This document shows, in pieces, positions 1-45,314 of a stretch of DNA of 64,000 nt. Every line of letters begins with the position of its first letter. Within the stretch, counting starts at the first letter, position 1. The translations under genes were made by a program, and so were the position numbers. Where the stretch lies: positions 4,684,363 through 4,748,362 of the forward strand of contig OU342809.1 of NCBI GenBank assembly GCA_910591455.2. Direction: 5' to 3'. Below the pieces are notes generated by a model. It worked only from the letters and a program-made list of their open reading frames with translations. It searched no databases and was not told where the DNA came from. The stretch is from Pholis gunnellus. Its lineage: Eukaryota; Chordata; Actinopteri; Perciformes; Pholidae.

Positions 1-344
1 TTCAGAGACGATGGTAGAAGCAGCTGGCTTATCAACCACCGGGCCACAGCCACATCACATGCACTGCCGAGCCATCCCATGCCCACGTTTCAACAGCATC
101 GCGGGAAAAAAAACATCACCACACGGGGGGGAGGGGAGAGGGGAGAGGGGGGAGGGGAGAGGACAGGTCAAAGGTCACATAGAAGACATCTGATGCCATT
201 CAAGCCGTGAATGCGAAGCTGGAAGCAATGGGATGGTCTTTCTAGAACAACAGAGTCATCTAAAACACATACGCTCACGCACAGACTGGACACATGCGTC
301 CCTACTCAGAAACACAGGAGAGACATGCACAAGCATGTATGCAC

Positions 345-379
<35 letters not shown>

Positions 380-784
380 CACAGGCGCACTACATACAAC
401 GTCACTATCCATCTGTACGGACACTCGCACACAGACACATACAGCTTACGTTCATCAGAGGCCTGAGAGGCCCAGCAGTGCAGTGCAGTAGTAAACTGTG
501 AACTGCGAGGATCAGGGGCTCTAGAGCTCTGATCTGGGAGTCAAAATCACAAAGACACAGAGCCGCGGTCAATAAGAGGAGTTAGAAGTCTACTTGGGGA
601 GGTTTTGTTTCTCCCAGAAGCCTGAGCATCTCTATTCGTGGCCGGAGAGTTACAAGTGGTCGTCAGTGAGAAACACACCAAGAGCGTTAGTTTGAGCTAG
701 AGACATTTAAAAAAAAAAAGGCACAGCAAAAATAGAAGAACTAACGGGGATCGTGGGACGAACGCTGATCTCTGGTTTTCTCAC
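1..784 (-). other. plekha7 intron, partial (downstream of exon 785-838)
   Basis: No coding block was recognised. It contains a G-rich tract at 126-162 with several runs of four or more Gs (a possible quadruplex on the plus strand), a CA array at 348-377 and an A run near 709-719. Frames seen here are short and driven by the CA repeat. Confidence 0.75.
348..377. repeat. (CA)15 microsatellite
   Basis: An uninterrupted CA run inside a wider CA-rich patch (305-450). The small frames across it are low-complexity artefacts. Confidence 0.95.
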
Positions 785-31184
<30,400 letters not shown>

Positions 31185-31688
31185 CTGGAGAAGACCACAC
31201 AAACACACACAGAGAGAGAGAGAGAAAGGGTAAACACACCTTTACAGATCTGCTGCACATCATCTGGGCTTTTTTTTAAGAGTTTTGACTGTTTATTACA
31301 GGGCTGGGTAGATAGAACATTGTGGAGCACTAAAGCAGGGTGTGGTGACGGATTTATGCTATTATTCCACTTTATTGGACAGTCCATTATTTTGAAAAAA
31401 TAGAGAGGGGGGGGGGGGGAGCGAGAGCGAGAGAGAGAGATCTTGTGGTCATTAAACATTTTATCCTTTTGACTCCACACTAATGGTTTCTTGTAATTTT
31501 GGTTATTACAATGTATGAATTACATCTTATTAACATCATCACGTACTTCGTAAATGACCCAAATAAAATAACTAATAATCAAATTAATAAGACATTAAGG
31601 AGGGAAGGAGGGAAGGATGGATGGATGAGGTAAAGAAAATCTGGATAGAAAATGTTTCTGGAGATACTCGAGGCTATGGACAGATCCG

Positions 31689-31690
<2 letters not shown>

Positions 31691-31772
<82 letters not shown>
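31691..31772. repeat. (GT)41 microsatellite
   Basis: An uninterrupted GT run in the long 5' intron, about 500 bases upstream of the first exon seen. Confidence 0.96.
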
Positions 31773-31773
<1 letters not shown>

Positions 31774-31892
31774 TGACAGCCAACAAGTGACACTGAGACG
31801 GTTGAATGACCTGAAGACAGGATGTCCTAAATTTTCTCCCTCTCTCTCACACACACACCTTGGTGGGCAATAAATAAAGTCCCTCCTCTGAA

Positions 31893-31894
<2 letters not shown>

Positions 31895-31936
<42 letters not shown>
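31895..31936. repeat. (GT)21 microsatellite
   Basis: A second GT array 122 bases after the previous one. Confidence 0.95.
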
Positions 31937-31940
<4 letters not shown>

Positions 31941-34900
31941 TTGTGTGCGCGTACAAATCTATTTTCCTTTCGTACCCTCAGGTTTACCTTACATGACCGT
32001 TTCACAACAGGAAGCTGATAAATAGACTAACAAATCAGATCCCCAGCAGAAAGATAAAAGTGCACACAGCAGCAGACTGCGTTATGTAACTGTGTACTAC
32101 AGGAAGATAAATGAGCAGCAGTCCTTCATCCCAATGTAAACTAGATAATACAGTCACAAGTTTACGGAATTATTTTGATGCTTTAAAAAGGATTTGTCTT
32201 TCTAAATATTTGTGTTGGATGTCATCTGCATTCTGTTTTTTTTATGATCTGAAGTGGAATCATTTGAATGCGTTATGCCTGTTAAGAGAGAGAAACAGAA
32301 GATGTGGGGAACAGAGAGGGGGGGGGACAAACGGCGCTACAGACCTACGTCATCTATGATAAAAAAGACTGAAGATGAATGGGTCGCTCTACAAAACACT
32401 ATTCAGGGGTCAATAACGTGATAAATAAGTGATGTTCACAAGGGCACCCAGACTACTCTGAATAGTACAGTGGTTTAATGAATCATGCTCTTTCATAAAG
32501 AACCACGGAAACCCTGTAGCACGCTCTGTTAATCTTAGACCGCTTCTCAGGCAAACATTGATCTATTTGCACAGCTCAAGGTGATTTTCAACCTTATTTC
32601 TATCTTTCTGAGTTCAAGATATCCTGTGAAAAACACCAATATGTTCTGTGTCTCGGGGGATATCGTTCTTCCTGCATCCAGTGACATGACAGTGACGTCG
32701 TTGGAGGCAAGGAAGAGGCTTGTGTTACGTTTCCAACCTCAAAAATTGCATCCCAAAATATACGTATGCAGAGAAAAAGTTATGGACAAGGTTTTTTTCA
32801 GCGTACATTTAACAGTGTTTTGGCTGACTCGGATATTCAGCCGTATTTGCTCAAACTGAAATGGAATCATTTAGTTGTAATGAATGTCAGGGCAGCTTTT
32901 GTTGGATGCAGAGTCAGCAACCCATGTGTGCGTGTTCTATGGATGAAACCGGGACAGAGGTGTGCTGGAGACCTTCAACAGGATATCAGGAGCCCGAAGA
33001 TAAAGAATAAAAACACAAGACCAGCAGGGGGATTTTTGGGGGAATTCTTTTTGTCATTGTATTTTTCTTAATTTAACGGTCTGCCTCCGAAGAAGAAGGA
33101 GCGAGAGACGCCAACGAGCTGCTACAGCTGGGCAGCTGCTCAGCGGGCAGCCGGCACAGCAGAGGCATAAAAAGCGTGTGGAGTTGGCATATTGTCACAT
33201 CTAACTCAGTGAATTAAGGATTTATTAAGACCAAACCAGAGTTGCTAGTTGTTGGAAAAGTGGAAAGACAAACAAAGAAGGTTTTGGTTTTTGATTTTGA
33301 AAAAAAAGCGTGTTTTACGAAGAGTTACAAAGGCTTTTATACCCTGTTTCCTATATATTTTTCCTTTAGTTGAAACAGATGTTGTGTAACATGGCGAAGT
33401 TGCCTCTCACGCTCAATTCTGGTACACATCACAGAAGGAGAAATCAGCTTTATCAGAATTTGCCGAATGTTCCCTTCAACACATCTTCCTGTCTGCAGTC
33501 TTTGGCGCGGCGGCTTGTTTTCGAAAAAAGAAGAAAAGCAGCACTCACTCAAAATCATGTTCTTATCTCGCAGCGTTTTTGTAGGAGGGCTTTACCGGCT
33601 GCCAAGGACAGAGGTAGAGTACAGCACGAGGCTTTCAGTTCATTACCAAACTGCTGCACAGCTTCAACAAATCAACACTATCACTAGTTGTCTGTTGGTC
33701 ACCAACACTCAACACTTGTTGTTGTTTTTCCTGCAGGGCGGATTATTCCGATTTTACAGTTTTGACAAAAATGTTCAGACAGGCTGACATATTTTGGAAC
33801 TTGCTGATAGAATTAATAGTTTTCACAGTTGGCAGTTTGGCAAATAAGAAATAATGAATTATGTGAATTATTCAAGCCACGGATGCACAAACCGTCCCGT
33901 CTCAGTAGTCGCCTGTCTCTGGTAAAAGAGTGTTTAAAGGCCTCTCCAACACGGGACGAGCCTTTAAAGACCTAGTACTGTGTGCATTTCCTTCTATCTC
34001 AATACATAGCATAAGACATGTCCCCTGGTTGTCTACACATACAAGTTATGTGATAAAATGTGTTCTCTACAGACCTTCTTCACGCCAGCTTCACATAAAC
34101 ACAGTTAATTAGTAGAACCTTCTTTCAAAAGGTTACTGAAACAGAGATGAATGACTTTGGTTGTTGTCTGATACTTTAATGTTTCGCTTTTTCCAACAGT
34201 TGGTTTTTCTTTTCAACATGTATTTTTATTGTTTGTCCTTTTCATTTGCAGTATCAGTTAATAATAATGAACATTAATGTACTGCCCTTTGCTTGTATGA
34301 TTTATAATGTGTTCATTTAAAATTAGATTTTTTTAATCCTAATTTTCCTTTTTTTTGTTTAAACCTGAAAGACGAGCAACAACTTCTTAGTGGAGGCTAG
34401 TGATGATCTAAATAAAGGATAAATAAAAGTGACAAATATTTTGCACTGATACTAGTTTACTGTGAATGAGATTTCAATCGTAAATCTAAAAAGAGCAGAT
34501 AAGAAAACAAACACAGTTCACACACTGACTGGTGTATCTCTTTGCATGATGACAGCCCCGTTATTGCTGCTGTGTTGCCGCAGTGAGACGGATGAGACGT
34601 TCCGCGCCGGATGTTTTATTGTCAGCGGGCTGACACCAGGCGGAGTGTGGGTATAAATCTGTCTGATTAGTTTCAGAAGGGAAAACACTGGCAGTGTGAT
34701 GCATTCTTCCGTCCAGGAATCCAACCTAATTACCTCGCACTATATTTCTCTCTGACACACACACGCCTCTATCTTTTTCATATAAATCCATACGTTTTTT
34801 TATTTGTGCGAACAAACACTTGTGGCTGTCGGAGAACGGCTGTTTTAGTGACCCGTTCTGCGCCAACTTGTTCGGTTTTCAATTATTTCTGGAATAAATT

Positions 34901-35122
34901 TTAAATATTGGTCTCCCTTAACATTTTCTTACTCCGTCTTTGTCTCGCTTTGATTTTGTGGTGAATATTTAGTTTCCCTGTTGCGGCCATCCTCCCTGTA
35001 TTTCTTCCTTTTTCTCATTGCTGTCCTCCACATTACAGGCTGCACTGTAACACAGCCACCAGTTTCAGTACATCAACAACTTTCATCTACAGATAATGTA
35101 AATCTCTGGAATATGGCGTGGG

Positions 35123-35128
<6 letters not shown>

Positions 35129-35192
<64 letters not shown>
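35129..35192. repeat. (GA)32 microsatellite
   Basis: A perfect purine-strand array, able in principle to form triplex (H-) DNA. Confidence 0.96.
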
Positions 35193-35195
<3 letters not shown>

Positions 35196-38100
35196 TAGCT
35201 CTCTCCTCATTCTGCCGTCAAGAGAATTTCATGCAAACTGTTGAAAGGTCAGGAACTATAAAATGTACATCAGATGCCTTTTCATCAAAGTCAAAAGTAT
35301 TCACTGGAAAGATTTGAAATAGAACGGATCTAAAAAAAATCATTTACATCAGGGAACGTCGTTCTTTTTGATTAATTTTAATTTAATAACATGGAGAGGC
35401 ACTTTTTGTGCAATGAAACCGAACGACTCCACTGACCGGTATCTTTTCTATGAAACGTCTTTCTTTAGAGTGTCGCTTTTGGGTCATGATATGGCACCAT
35501 TTGCAAAGAAGCAGTTAAAAGGTAGAAGTGACTGAAGCGCAAGAGAACGACAAGAGTGCATTCTGGTTGAAAGAAGGAGGAAATCAGCACAGAGAGGTAA
35601 TTGAGCCTGAAATAGAAATGAGATAAAGTCGAAGACGGAGCCTTTGATTTCTTCTCAGAAAGATTTTTAAAAAAAACAGACAAATTAGACGATTGCTTTT
35701 TGTGCGGAGAAACACACAAGGCTCGCGTCTACTATCGGCCATAAAGGACACAGATTCTACTGGGAGTCTGTTATCTGATTTTCTATACGAGGTCGTCTTA
35801 CTTCAATCGAGTAAGCTCCTGAGTCTTTAGGGGCACAATCTGGCCTTCATGAGGAAAAAGGCCAGTTCTTGCTCAGGAGGGCTGGAGAAAGGTATGACCT
35901 CTCTTTTCTGTGAAGTAATCTATATGTCACAAAGCTCCTGGAGGTCCACGGGAAACACAAGACACTTAATTACTTCGAATGCCCAAAGAGGAAGGGGGTC
36001 ATTCGTGGTTATCAGTGTACTTCTCTGCAGCAAACAGAGCGGTACAAAAGTTAAACGTGAGAGAAAATGACAGAACAATAGAGAAATCTATAAGACTGAG
36101 GCATTACATTCACATCTCAACTCTGTGTTAAAGCTGTCAGCTGTTTATCATTTTATATTAATATGTATTTGTCGCCGCCAGGAGATGTGTGTGCGCTTGC
36201 TTGTGTGTGCATCTCCTGTGTCTGTCCTACGGTGTGTTTGGCTAACAGAGCTAACGGCTAACGGAACTTAACACACAGCCAGACTGACCGTTTCTGTTCA
36301 GAGGAAACAGTCAACATGGAGCATTATCTGATTATCTTTGGTTTGTATTCATTCATTCAAACATAACAGAGGTGGTGTTTCTAGATCTGCACCTTTCTAG
36401 TTTCTAGTTTTGGAAGTTTACTTACTGGTTTTATAACCAGAACTTGGGGCTTCTAACCGAGCCAACAAGCCTCTTTGAATCAAAATGAACTAATCTAGTG
36501 GAGAGGGGAAAGTGAGGAAAAAGGGGGAAACAGATGAGTGATGAAGAGTAATTCAAGGGAGACCACATGAAAGGAGGCGGTCACACTCCACTAAACGTGT
36601 TGTCGCTGCAGCTCCATCAGTGCGGCGTCCACGGTCTCCGCAGACTGCTTTCATTATGAGAGAAGGAGCAGATCGAAAAGGGTTAAACTTACTTTTTATC
36701 CATTTATTTATTTGTGTCACTTATATAATTTCAATTTGTCTTTAAATACACCAGAGTGGACATCCATTTCTTAAACTTTTGGCAGACTTATTTGGATTAA
36801 ATGGGCATGTTGCCAACATCAATATGAAACCTGCTATGGGACTGTGTTAGAATTTTATAAAAACACGTTTATATATATATATATGTATTAAACAACATAA
36901 CCTAAGTTGAGTATCAATTCAATTTCTTATCAGATCAGTCCACATGTAATAACAAATGCTCCAAAACGGTAATAAACAATGATGTTGATGTCTATCGTCT
37001 TCATGTACACATCTGATTTTCAATAACAATATTTTCACATCTTGCCGTTACACAGCGAGACATCATTCAATACGACAACATACAGTAAACTACATGGAGC
37101 AGTTTTGATTTAAGTGCTCCACTCAAGGGCTCGCTGAGCTGAGGGGGCAAAGGCTTTATTCACTTCATTTTCATGCCAAGTTTTTCCTAGCTGGTGTAAT
37201 TACTCAAACTATCAGACATCCTGTTACAATCCAACAGCTCTGACCCTAAAGGTATTAGTACAACAACACCAGTCAAACCCAATCTAAACCGAGTCTACGT
37301 CTACATGTCAATCACATTGTTCTGGCGTGTGGATTCAGATACGCAACAACAATCTGTTATTCCGGATAAAACATTGGATAAAGCCAGGTACAAAATCCTT
37401 GCTTCATTTTCTTACATCACCATGAAACTTCCCCAGTTGATTACTCACATTAAGACAATTCTTTTTTTGTATTACAAGTGATCTGAAATGTTGTGTTTGA
37501 ATACACAAATGAGGCATTATCTAGTGCTAACTTTTGGTGAATCTAGTGAAGTAAAATAATCCCGTGAATGTGTACTTTGGAGGTTTTCTTTCACCAGGAG
37601 TTATGAAACCAAAATCTCAAAATTGAACAGTGCATGAAGAAAATGTGCCTGGGGTGTCTCGCCTTCATCTTCCTCTTGTGAGACCCGAGTACTATTTTAA
37701 TAATGCTTCACAGAATGATGACTTCTTTGACCAATGAAAGGAAGGGATGTAGTGATGAAACCCAATCAGGCCATCGCCTCAGAGAAATCAGATCATCTAC
37801 CTTAAAATGCACTGGGCTGTTTTAAAATAAAGGGCGAAAGCTTCGTATACTCGCATCTTATCATTAAAATAAATCATGGAAACATGGGAACAAATATCAC
37901 TCAAACACAAACGCACAACGTTCAGCTTCTTGTGAAATCTTCCAGTCAATGCAAACATGCCATATTTCTTCTAGCCTCGCTGGAAATATGTTCTCTGACG
38001 TGAACAAATAACTGTGTGGAGAAGAAGAAAATGATCCTGAAGGACCAACACTTAAGACGGGCACTTAGCCGCCCCGTGAGAGTATGACACAAGGCAGGAA

Positions 38101-40239
38101 CCCGGATCTAAAGAGTGCTGCATATTAACCTCACTCAGCAGTAGTGGCTGTGGGTCAAAAGTGGACCCACAGAACGGGCCGGGGGGCATTTATTGGCTGC
38201 TCATCAGGAGCAAAGCAGGTCGCCTCCTCTTGTTTTGTCTGTGGGAGGATAAAGGCGGCCATGTTGAGAACGGAGAGGCCACGGAGGAGATTTAAATCAC
38301 ACAGGAAAAGTAATTGTCGGAAGGATTCGGACATTTTACCACCAGTTATTTAATGATACTTCTCACAAGACAACAGGAAAAAGTAAACTTAAAACACTTA
38401 CACACTTAAAAAACGTACTCCCACCCCCACAATATGTCAGAAATCAACACAATGGCTTCCCACACAGGCGCAGCTGACATTTAAATACACCGCTTGGATT
38501 CTGCAGACCAAAATATTCAGAGATTTTAAATGATCTGAGAGAAAAACACAGGTACTCTGTCCTCAAACAGAAGAGTGGAAATCATTATTTCAGCTTTGAC
38601 ACATTGTTGAACCCAATTTCCCCCCAAAAAGACAAAACTTTCTTAATAGACAGTATGTTGGTACGGACAGCCAGCGTCCCCATTTCAAAAGGGATGTTAC
38701 TTAAAATAACTGCTATTCAAACAATCCCCCTACTGCACCTCCATTCTCTGCTTCATAGTTTCCCTGACACGTCTGAGTGAGATCTTCCTCCATGATGCTA
38801 ATGGGGCCAAATTGTCTTTCATGGAGTATTTTTAAAAGCCACAACAGCGGCGCTGGTATTGCTTTTACCTTGTGAGACTGTCTGTGAGTCGTCGTGGCAA
38901 AAATGTGGTCTTTGAGACACGGGAGCTACAACAGAGGAGGTCTTCAGCACCGTACCTGGTGTTTTGTATTTCTATGTGCTTCTCTGTGGACAGATCTTAT
39001 CACCGCGGCAGCGTCTAAATCATGCACGACCCAGTCCTGAAACTTTAGAGCTGTGTAGCTGAGATCAAAGTGTGACGATGGGTGTGGTCCGGGCTGATTT
39101 TGCGTCACGGCTGCTGTGATCCCGTCACAAGACGGTCTCTGGTTCATACATTTGTTTTGTCATCTGTCTATCTTTAAATCTTGGTGAGTTGATTTGTTGT
39201 TTTGCGTGTCACAGTTGTCAAAGTTTTGTGTATTAAAGGAGAAGTTCAACATTTTTCTCCCATTTTCAATTCAGCAGCTCTGCCCCAAAGTCTACCTTCA
39301 TGAAGTTCATTATGTTCATTTCTTTGTTGAAATTAACAGAAATGTGTAAATTCAATTAAGTTTATCACTGAGGTCATAGTTAAAGGTGGTGCTGCATTGC
39401 ACTACATTACACTGAGAGGTGTTCAACTTTCTTTGTCCTTCCCCTTAACACACACGAAGGAGGCAGATTAGAAACACCTCAATATAATGGAGACCAGTAG
39501 AACACCATCACTGTGAAAACGTAGAATGTGTTTATATGTTAAATGTTTGTAGCCAGTGTAGGATGATCAGAAAAGCCAGAAACATAATTGAGAGAGAATG
39601 AGACCACACATTCCTCCTACATTTGTATCCCCCGTTTCAATTCCACAATGCTGCTGCTATGGCAACAGTCAACCAAAGCATTGCCAAGCTGCCCCCCCGG
39701 CGAAGCACCATGTGTTCACATTGCTGGCGTAACTTCTCTTAAATCACCAGGTCCCATATCAATGAGCAACGGAAGGGTCAGAGACAAGGGGGGGGGACAA
39801 ACTACAAGGACAACGAGAGAGAGAACAGAAGAAGCTTCTGGAGGACGTGATGAGAGGAATAGTTGGAGGAAGAGTTGACAGAAACAAATGCGACAAAAGG
39901 AAAAAAGGCACGCCGAGTGACAGCCAGGAATTCTGTTTACCTCCATTTACAAAAGGAAAGGGTTTCACCAAGCATGCATGCTCTGTTTCAGCTAAACTAA
40001 GCGTCTATTTGACCCGAGCCTGACAAGCATGTGTTAACAAAACAACAGTTTAATTCCCCAGATACGTTCAACCAGTAAAACGAGAACGTTTTTCTCAAAA
40101 GTTAAGGAGAGGAATAGGATTTTGGTTCTAAAATCGGTCTTGTCTTAGCCTTGTGCATGGCTAGAGATCTATATTATGTTGTACAAAATGAAGAAGTAAA
40201 TTATAAAGTCTGAGTCATTTCCTTTATTAGGAATATTGA

Positions 40240-40860
40240 TAAAGTCTGGAATAACACGTATGGGAACCAAAGGACAACCTCTGCTGAAAAGTGGAGCCAA
40301 TGTGGAAGTTGTTTTAAACTTATAGCTCTGGTTGTATAGAAGTCTATGAGAACATGACTCTACTTCTCACTTGATTTGTTACCTCAGGAATCATTCTAAA
40401 CATGAGTTTATGGTTTCAATCTCTAGTTTTAAGCATTCTTCAATACAGCAAGATGTTCATTTAGTACATTTAGATCCCGTTTAGAGTGAAATAGAAGATA
40501 AAGCAGGTTATCCTTAAAGGCGTGGCTACATTGTGATTGACAGGTCGCTACCACAACATTGTTCAGCGTTAAAACAAGCTAATTAGTTGGCTGTTTCTTG
40601 GTCGCCAAAATTAATCACTGTTAACATTAATTACCTTGCTAACCAAGCTAGCTAGCATTAGATTTAGCTGCTAACTTAGCATAAGGTACAGCACCTGGCC
40701 CTGCCTGGCCTCGCTTCTCTCGAGCTCCACCCCCTAGTCCCAAACTCAAGGCTTCAAAACTGCAGTCCACTAACAAATGGGTGGTGTTAAGTGACTACGT
40801 ACACTTGTTATATGCAGCCCAGTATAGGAACACATGGGAAAAAATTTGAAATCCACCAGT
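40240..40860 (+). repeat. dispersed fish repeat, family D, copy 1
   Basis: Matches the reverse complement of 61600-62165 over tagaagtctatgagaa, catgagtttatggtttcaat, ctctag, agcaagatgttcatttagta, and the gaagccttgag-type end. Non-coding. Confidence 0.75.
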
Positions 40861-42439
40861 GTCACGGCATGACCCCAGAGCTGATGACAAGCAGACAGAC
40901 GGACAGACGGGGTGCAAATAGACTTCGACACACTTCAGATGCAGACAGATACTGAGAACCAGCCAAGGAAGTTATTCCATCTCTCCTGCTGCCAAAATAA
41001 GAGCTGATAAAGTGCTCCTCGGAGCTGTAAAGTCCTGACACTTTAGCCACTTTAATCTGCGATAACCCATGGTGAGCAGGCCCGCTGCCGCCGGCCGCCG
41101 TGCACACAAATACCTGCCGCACCCCGTTGCTAATAACGCTCTCAGATGGAGTTTCAACTCTGCTTTCATGACCCGTGAGCTGAAGCCTCCATCATAGTTG
41201 ACGTTGACATCAAATAAAAAAAAAAAAGGAGCCCCGGCTGGTGCAGCTCGGTGCTGGAGTTGACAGATATTTATACCACAGTATGAGCTCCAGTGAACTC
41301 CACAACTTGTGTGCCAGCATGTGTCGTCGACAGGGTGGCAGTAATCCAAAGGTTAGCTCGGCTCCAGCTGAGAGGCTCAGTGGCCGACAGTAAAAAGGTG
41401 TGAAAGTATATGAATGTGAAGATGAAAAAAAAGAGCAGCTCAGTTGAGCGAAAAAAGCTCCATCCTTGGACGAGTATAAAGGTTTACAAAAGAGCTTTGG
41501 CCTCAGTGAAAACCTCAAGAGCTTCATTGCCGGCTCAGAGAAGCCTTGAATAGCACCACGGTGGAGGTTTTTGGATAACGCCTTGGGCAGCAGCTGAAAT
41601 CGTTTCTCTTGTGTTGTTGGCAGTGGAGCGATGGTAATTGGATAATTAGGGTTCACAGATAACAGACGGTGGGAATATAATCCCAGCCTTCTCCATACAT
41701 TAATGGTAATTACATCATCTCTGTTGTGTACGGTACATTATAATTAGATGAGAGGAATTGCATTTACAACATTTACAACCAAACATGTCACCCGTAATAC
41801 TAACAAACTAAAATCCGATAGCAATAACAAACACAAGGTCATTGGATTTCATGGTTATTGGTGGAGACGTGCTAAAGGAACTAGCCTCCAACAATTCCTG
41901 TCTTATTTATCTGATGAATGGCCCCAAATACACTGGACCCTGAGACGTTTAAAATCCCAACTAAAGAACTGTTTTTAAAGAAAAATCCAGTAATTCTTCA
42001 ATGTGAGGAGCCGATCAAGACCAGCAGTCTTTTTTTCCGGGGCAGTTTTCTGTCTGTACCCGACACAGATAAGACCTGCCGTGAGGTTAAACCCCGGGGA
42101 AGATGTTCTGAGATGGCTGGAAAATGCTTTTTTCGGTGTAATTGTGCCCTGTAGGGAATTTGTGTCCGGCAGTAAACTGGGAGGGTCCGTGTTTGCTTCT
42201 GCCTCAGATGCCCAGGTACCCAAAAGTAATTGAACCAAACTTTATTTAACTTTATTAAGCCTTAAATTACCTCCACTGAGGGATTTTTAATATATATATT
42301 TTATTTTATGTCTGTCTTTCTTTGTTGTAAAGCATTTTGTGCTGCATTTCTTGTAATAAGGTGCTATATTTTTTATTACATTTATTATTAATATTATCAT
42401 CATTATGATTATTACAAAATAGTACTCTATTCAAATGTA

Positions 42440-42640
42440 ATGTTATGAGAAAAGAGTTGAACATTTTGGAAAATTAGCTTATTCCTTTTCTTGTCGAGAG
42501 TTAGTTGCCAATATAGATACCACTCTCATGACTACAGAGCTAGACTCAGGAGGCCATTAGCTTAGCTTAGCACAAAGACTGGAAACAGAGGGAGACAGCT
42601 AGCCTGGCTCAAGGATTTAATCACACATTTTAACACATTC
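42440..42640 (+). repeat. dispersed fish repeat, family C, intact copy
   Basis: Contiguous order: acattttggaaaattagctt, ttcttgtcgagagttag, accactctcatgactacaga, agcttagcttagcacaaaga, ctggaaacagagggagacag. It provides the reference for the split copy at 47.7-48.3 kb. Confidence 0.8.
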
Positions 42641-45314
42641 GCAGTATTACCAAGTACTCCCAACTCTGCAAGCATATTAATTTGATGTTTACATAATACG
42701 TCGAAGATATTGAAGATAAAATGATGCTTCTTAAAAACAAGCTTGCGTAACTCCTAGTATCATATATGAACCAAAGACAAGCATTCCATGGGGAACGATC
42801 TTAAGATTCTCTTGGAAGAGAACTTCATAAAAAGTGCTGTTAAGTTAGCCCAAAGATTTTAAAGAAGAAAACATTTTGTACCAAAGATAGTTTGTTCAAC
42901 ATCTTCATTAAACATGTATTTTTTTTATTTTTATACAAAAAAAATAAATGATAGGATCTAATTAAATATTGAACAACTAGTGTATTTTTAGTCTTATACA
43001 TTCTGATTAATAAGTTGCTTTGCAAATGACCAGGGGATTAAACAGCACTTTTTTTTTCCTTCATGCACTTTTTTAATGAAGCTTCTTCAGTCAAGTTCAC
43101 TGGTCTTCCAAAGCCACAATGGACGTTCTTTACTGCGAGTATGAAGCTCGATGCTGCTGATGGTACTCAGCTGTGTGCTGCACAATCACAGCAAAGAATT
43201 TCACTCGAGTGCATCATTGCAATATTACACTGAGGCAGAAAATAATGCTTCTGAGTGCACATCCTGTATTAACCACCACCTGTCCTTCCAACCTGTGCAG
43301 AATCCACCATCTATTACATAACCACACATATACACACACACCAATGTCTGTGTGTGCTGTACTGACACGTTATCATAGCAGCTTGGACAGGCCTGCTTCA
43401 CGCCCACACAGCTGCTAATAAGACAGATCCATCAGAACAGAGCAAGGAAAAATGTAACCTGGTTCCTCCTTTAGAACGGAGAGATGGACCAGAGACAGTA
43501 GAGAAGAAGACAGTAGAGCAGAGGGGGGGGGGGGGCATCCATCATACACATTTCTTGCATTTTGTTTTTGTTATTCACATTTTTTAATCAAGTCTTAGTA
43601 AAAAAAACTGCATTCTCATGTCATGTTTTATGTTCGTCTGTAACACTTAATCAATTCTATGAAATGACAAGTTCACGGTTATTGTCTGACAAATTTAAAA
43701 TCGTAAAAAAGGAGAAAGACAGCAAGACGCAGGCGTAAATAAGAAGAGAGATCAAAGAGTGAAAAGAGGGAGAAGGGAAAAGACTGAAGATAAGATAAGG
43801 GCACAAATCAAATAAAAAGGGACGAAACGAGCAGAGTTGAGAAACAAGGAAGACGGAGAAAAGCAGAAAAAGTTGGACGGGTGGGACGAATGGAAATAGA
43901 GAGAAGAGGAAATTAAAAGAATGAGACAAACGGAAAAAAATGAACAAGAGGTGAAATGAAAATAGGCCGCTGGAAATGGAGTGAAACTTCATTACATTTT
44001 AATGCGTTTCTTCATTGCATTAGAAGCTACAGTACAAAAGCTCTATTAATTGCTCTTCACTGAATTAGTAAAATATGTGTTTGAGGCTGCATAGATATAT
44101 TTAATAAAACGTGGAAAATATTTGGCACTAATAGGACGAGAAAAGAAAACCAGTATCATAACTCTCAAGAAGGGAACACAATGTAGCTAAAAGTATATGA
44201 TTAACTGTTCATCAAGAGCTTAAGAATGTTTCCATTGAGGTCTGAGAGGAGGAATTAAAGTAGGTAACATTAAATGAAGGGTCTCTTCAAGAGACGTCTC
44301 ACAAGCTACAACTCGGGAAGAACTGAGCCTTTGTAGTATTTTGTGTTTTGTAGCCAACAGTGCAGACAAAATGTGTTCTTTTTATATGTTGATACTTTCA
44401 TTCAAACACTTCCCGAGTACCGGAGAATATCTTTTAATTCAAGGTAATAAAAGCAACAAGAAAAAAAAAAACCTATACAAGTAAACAAACATGTGAGTCT
44501 GAACCAGAACTAATTTAAAGAAGATGACGAATAAAAGGTTGATTATTATTTCAGGTTATGTCTTTTATTTCAGATGAAGTGAAATAACGCTGTCCCTAAA
44601 ATCATCAACACTAACAGCTGTCACTTCTATCCAAACAGCAGTGAAAACATGAAGCCTTAACTTCATGAATGTGAACGACCAAGACTCATTTATCAAATCT
44701 GAAGAGCACTCTGCGTATCTCCTCTACCGAGTGAACTGTTGCGGAGTTTGATTTAGTCGAATTAGAAATCAAGAGTGCAGTGACTGTTCAAAACACGCCC
44801 GATCTCCACCGGCTGAATTCCTGCAGCTCATACCGACAACTTCACACTCAACGCTGCACTTTCCTGAGTCACCAGCGATACATCGACGGGGAGATAGTCG
44901 CACCACACCGCTGCTCAGCCTCAGAACACTCTGGTTCAGGAAAACCCACCGGGGGCATACTCTTGGGAGGGCAATTAGCAATAGATCTATTATGATCTAT
45001 TACTGCTCATTGTACCCTGAAATAACTGGCAAAATGTGTACAAAAATATGCAACTCAACTGTCCACTATACTGACTGTGTACTTCTACTCCAGAGGAAAC
45101 CGTTGTGCTTATATCTCCTCAGCATATCTTGCTGGCAGTAATATTATTAGCGAAACAAATTAGTTACAATTTCTACACCGAGGACATACAGCCAACGCAC
45201 CCGGCTCTCGATTGGTGAAATACGCTCTGGTTCAACTCGGCGTCCAGTCGGCTGTCAGTTTACGTCGACTCCAGGAAGTGACGAAGAGTTTGGTTGTGAG
45301 GAGAACTGCAGTCG

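Noticed and set aside
40972..41656. Minus-strand frames of 125 and 148 codons
   Set aside because: Low-information composition, no recognised motif, and no phase-compatible splice sites found for plekha7.
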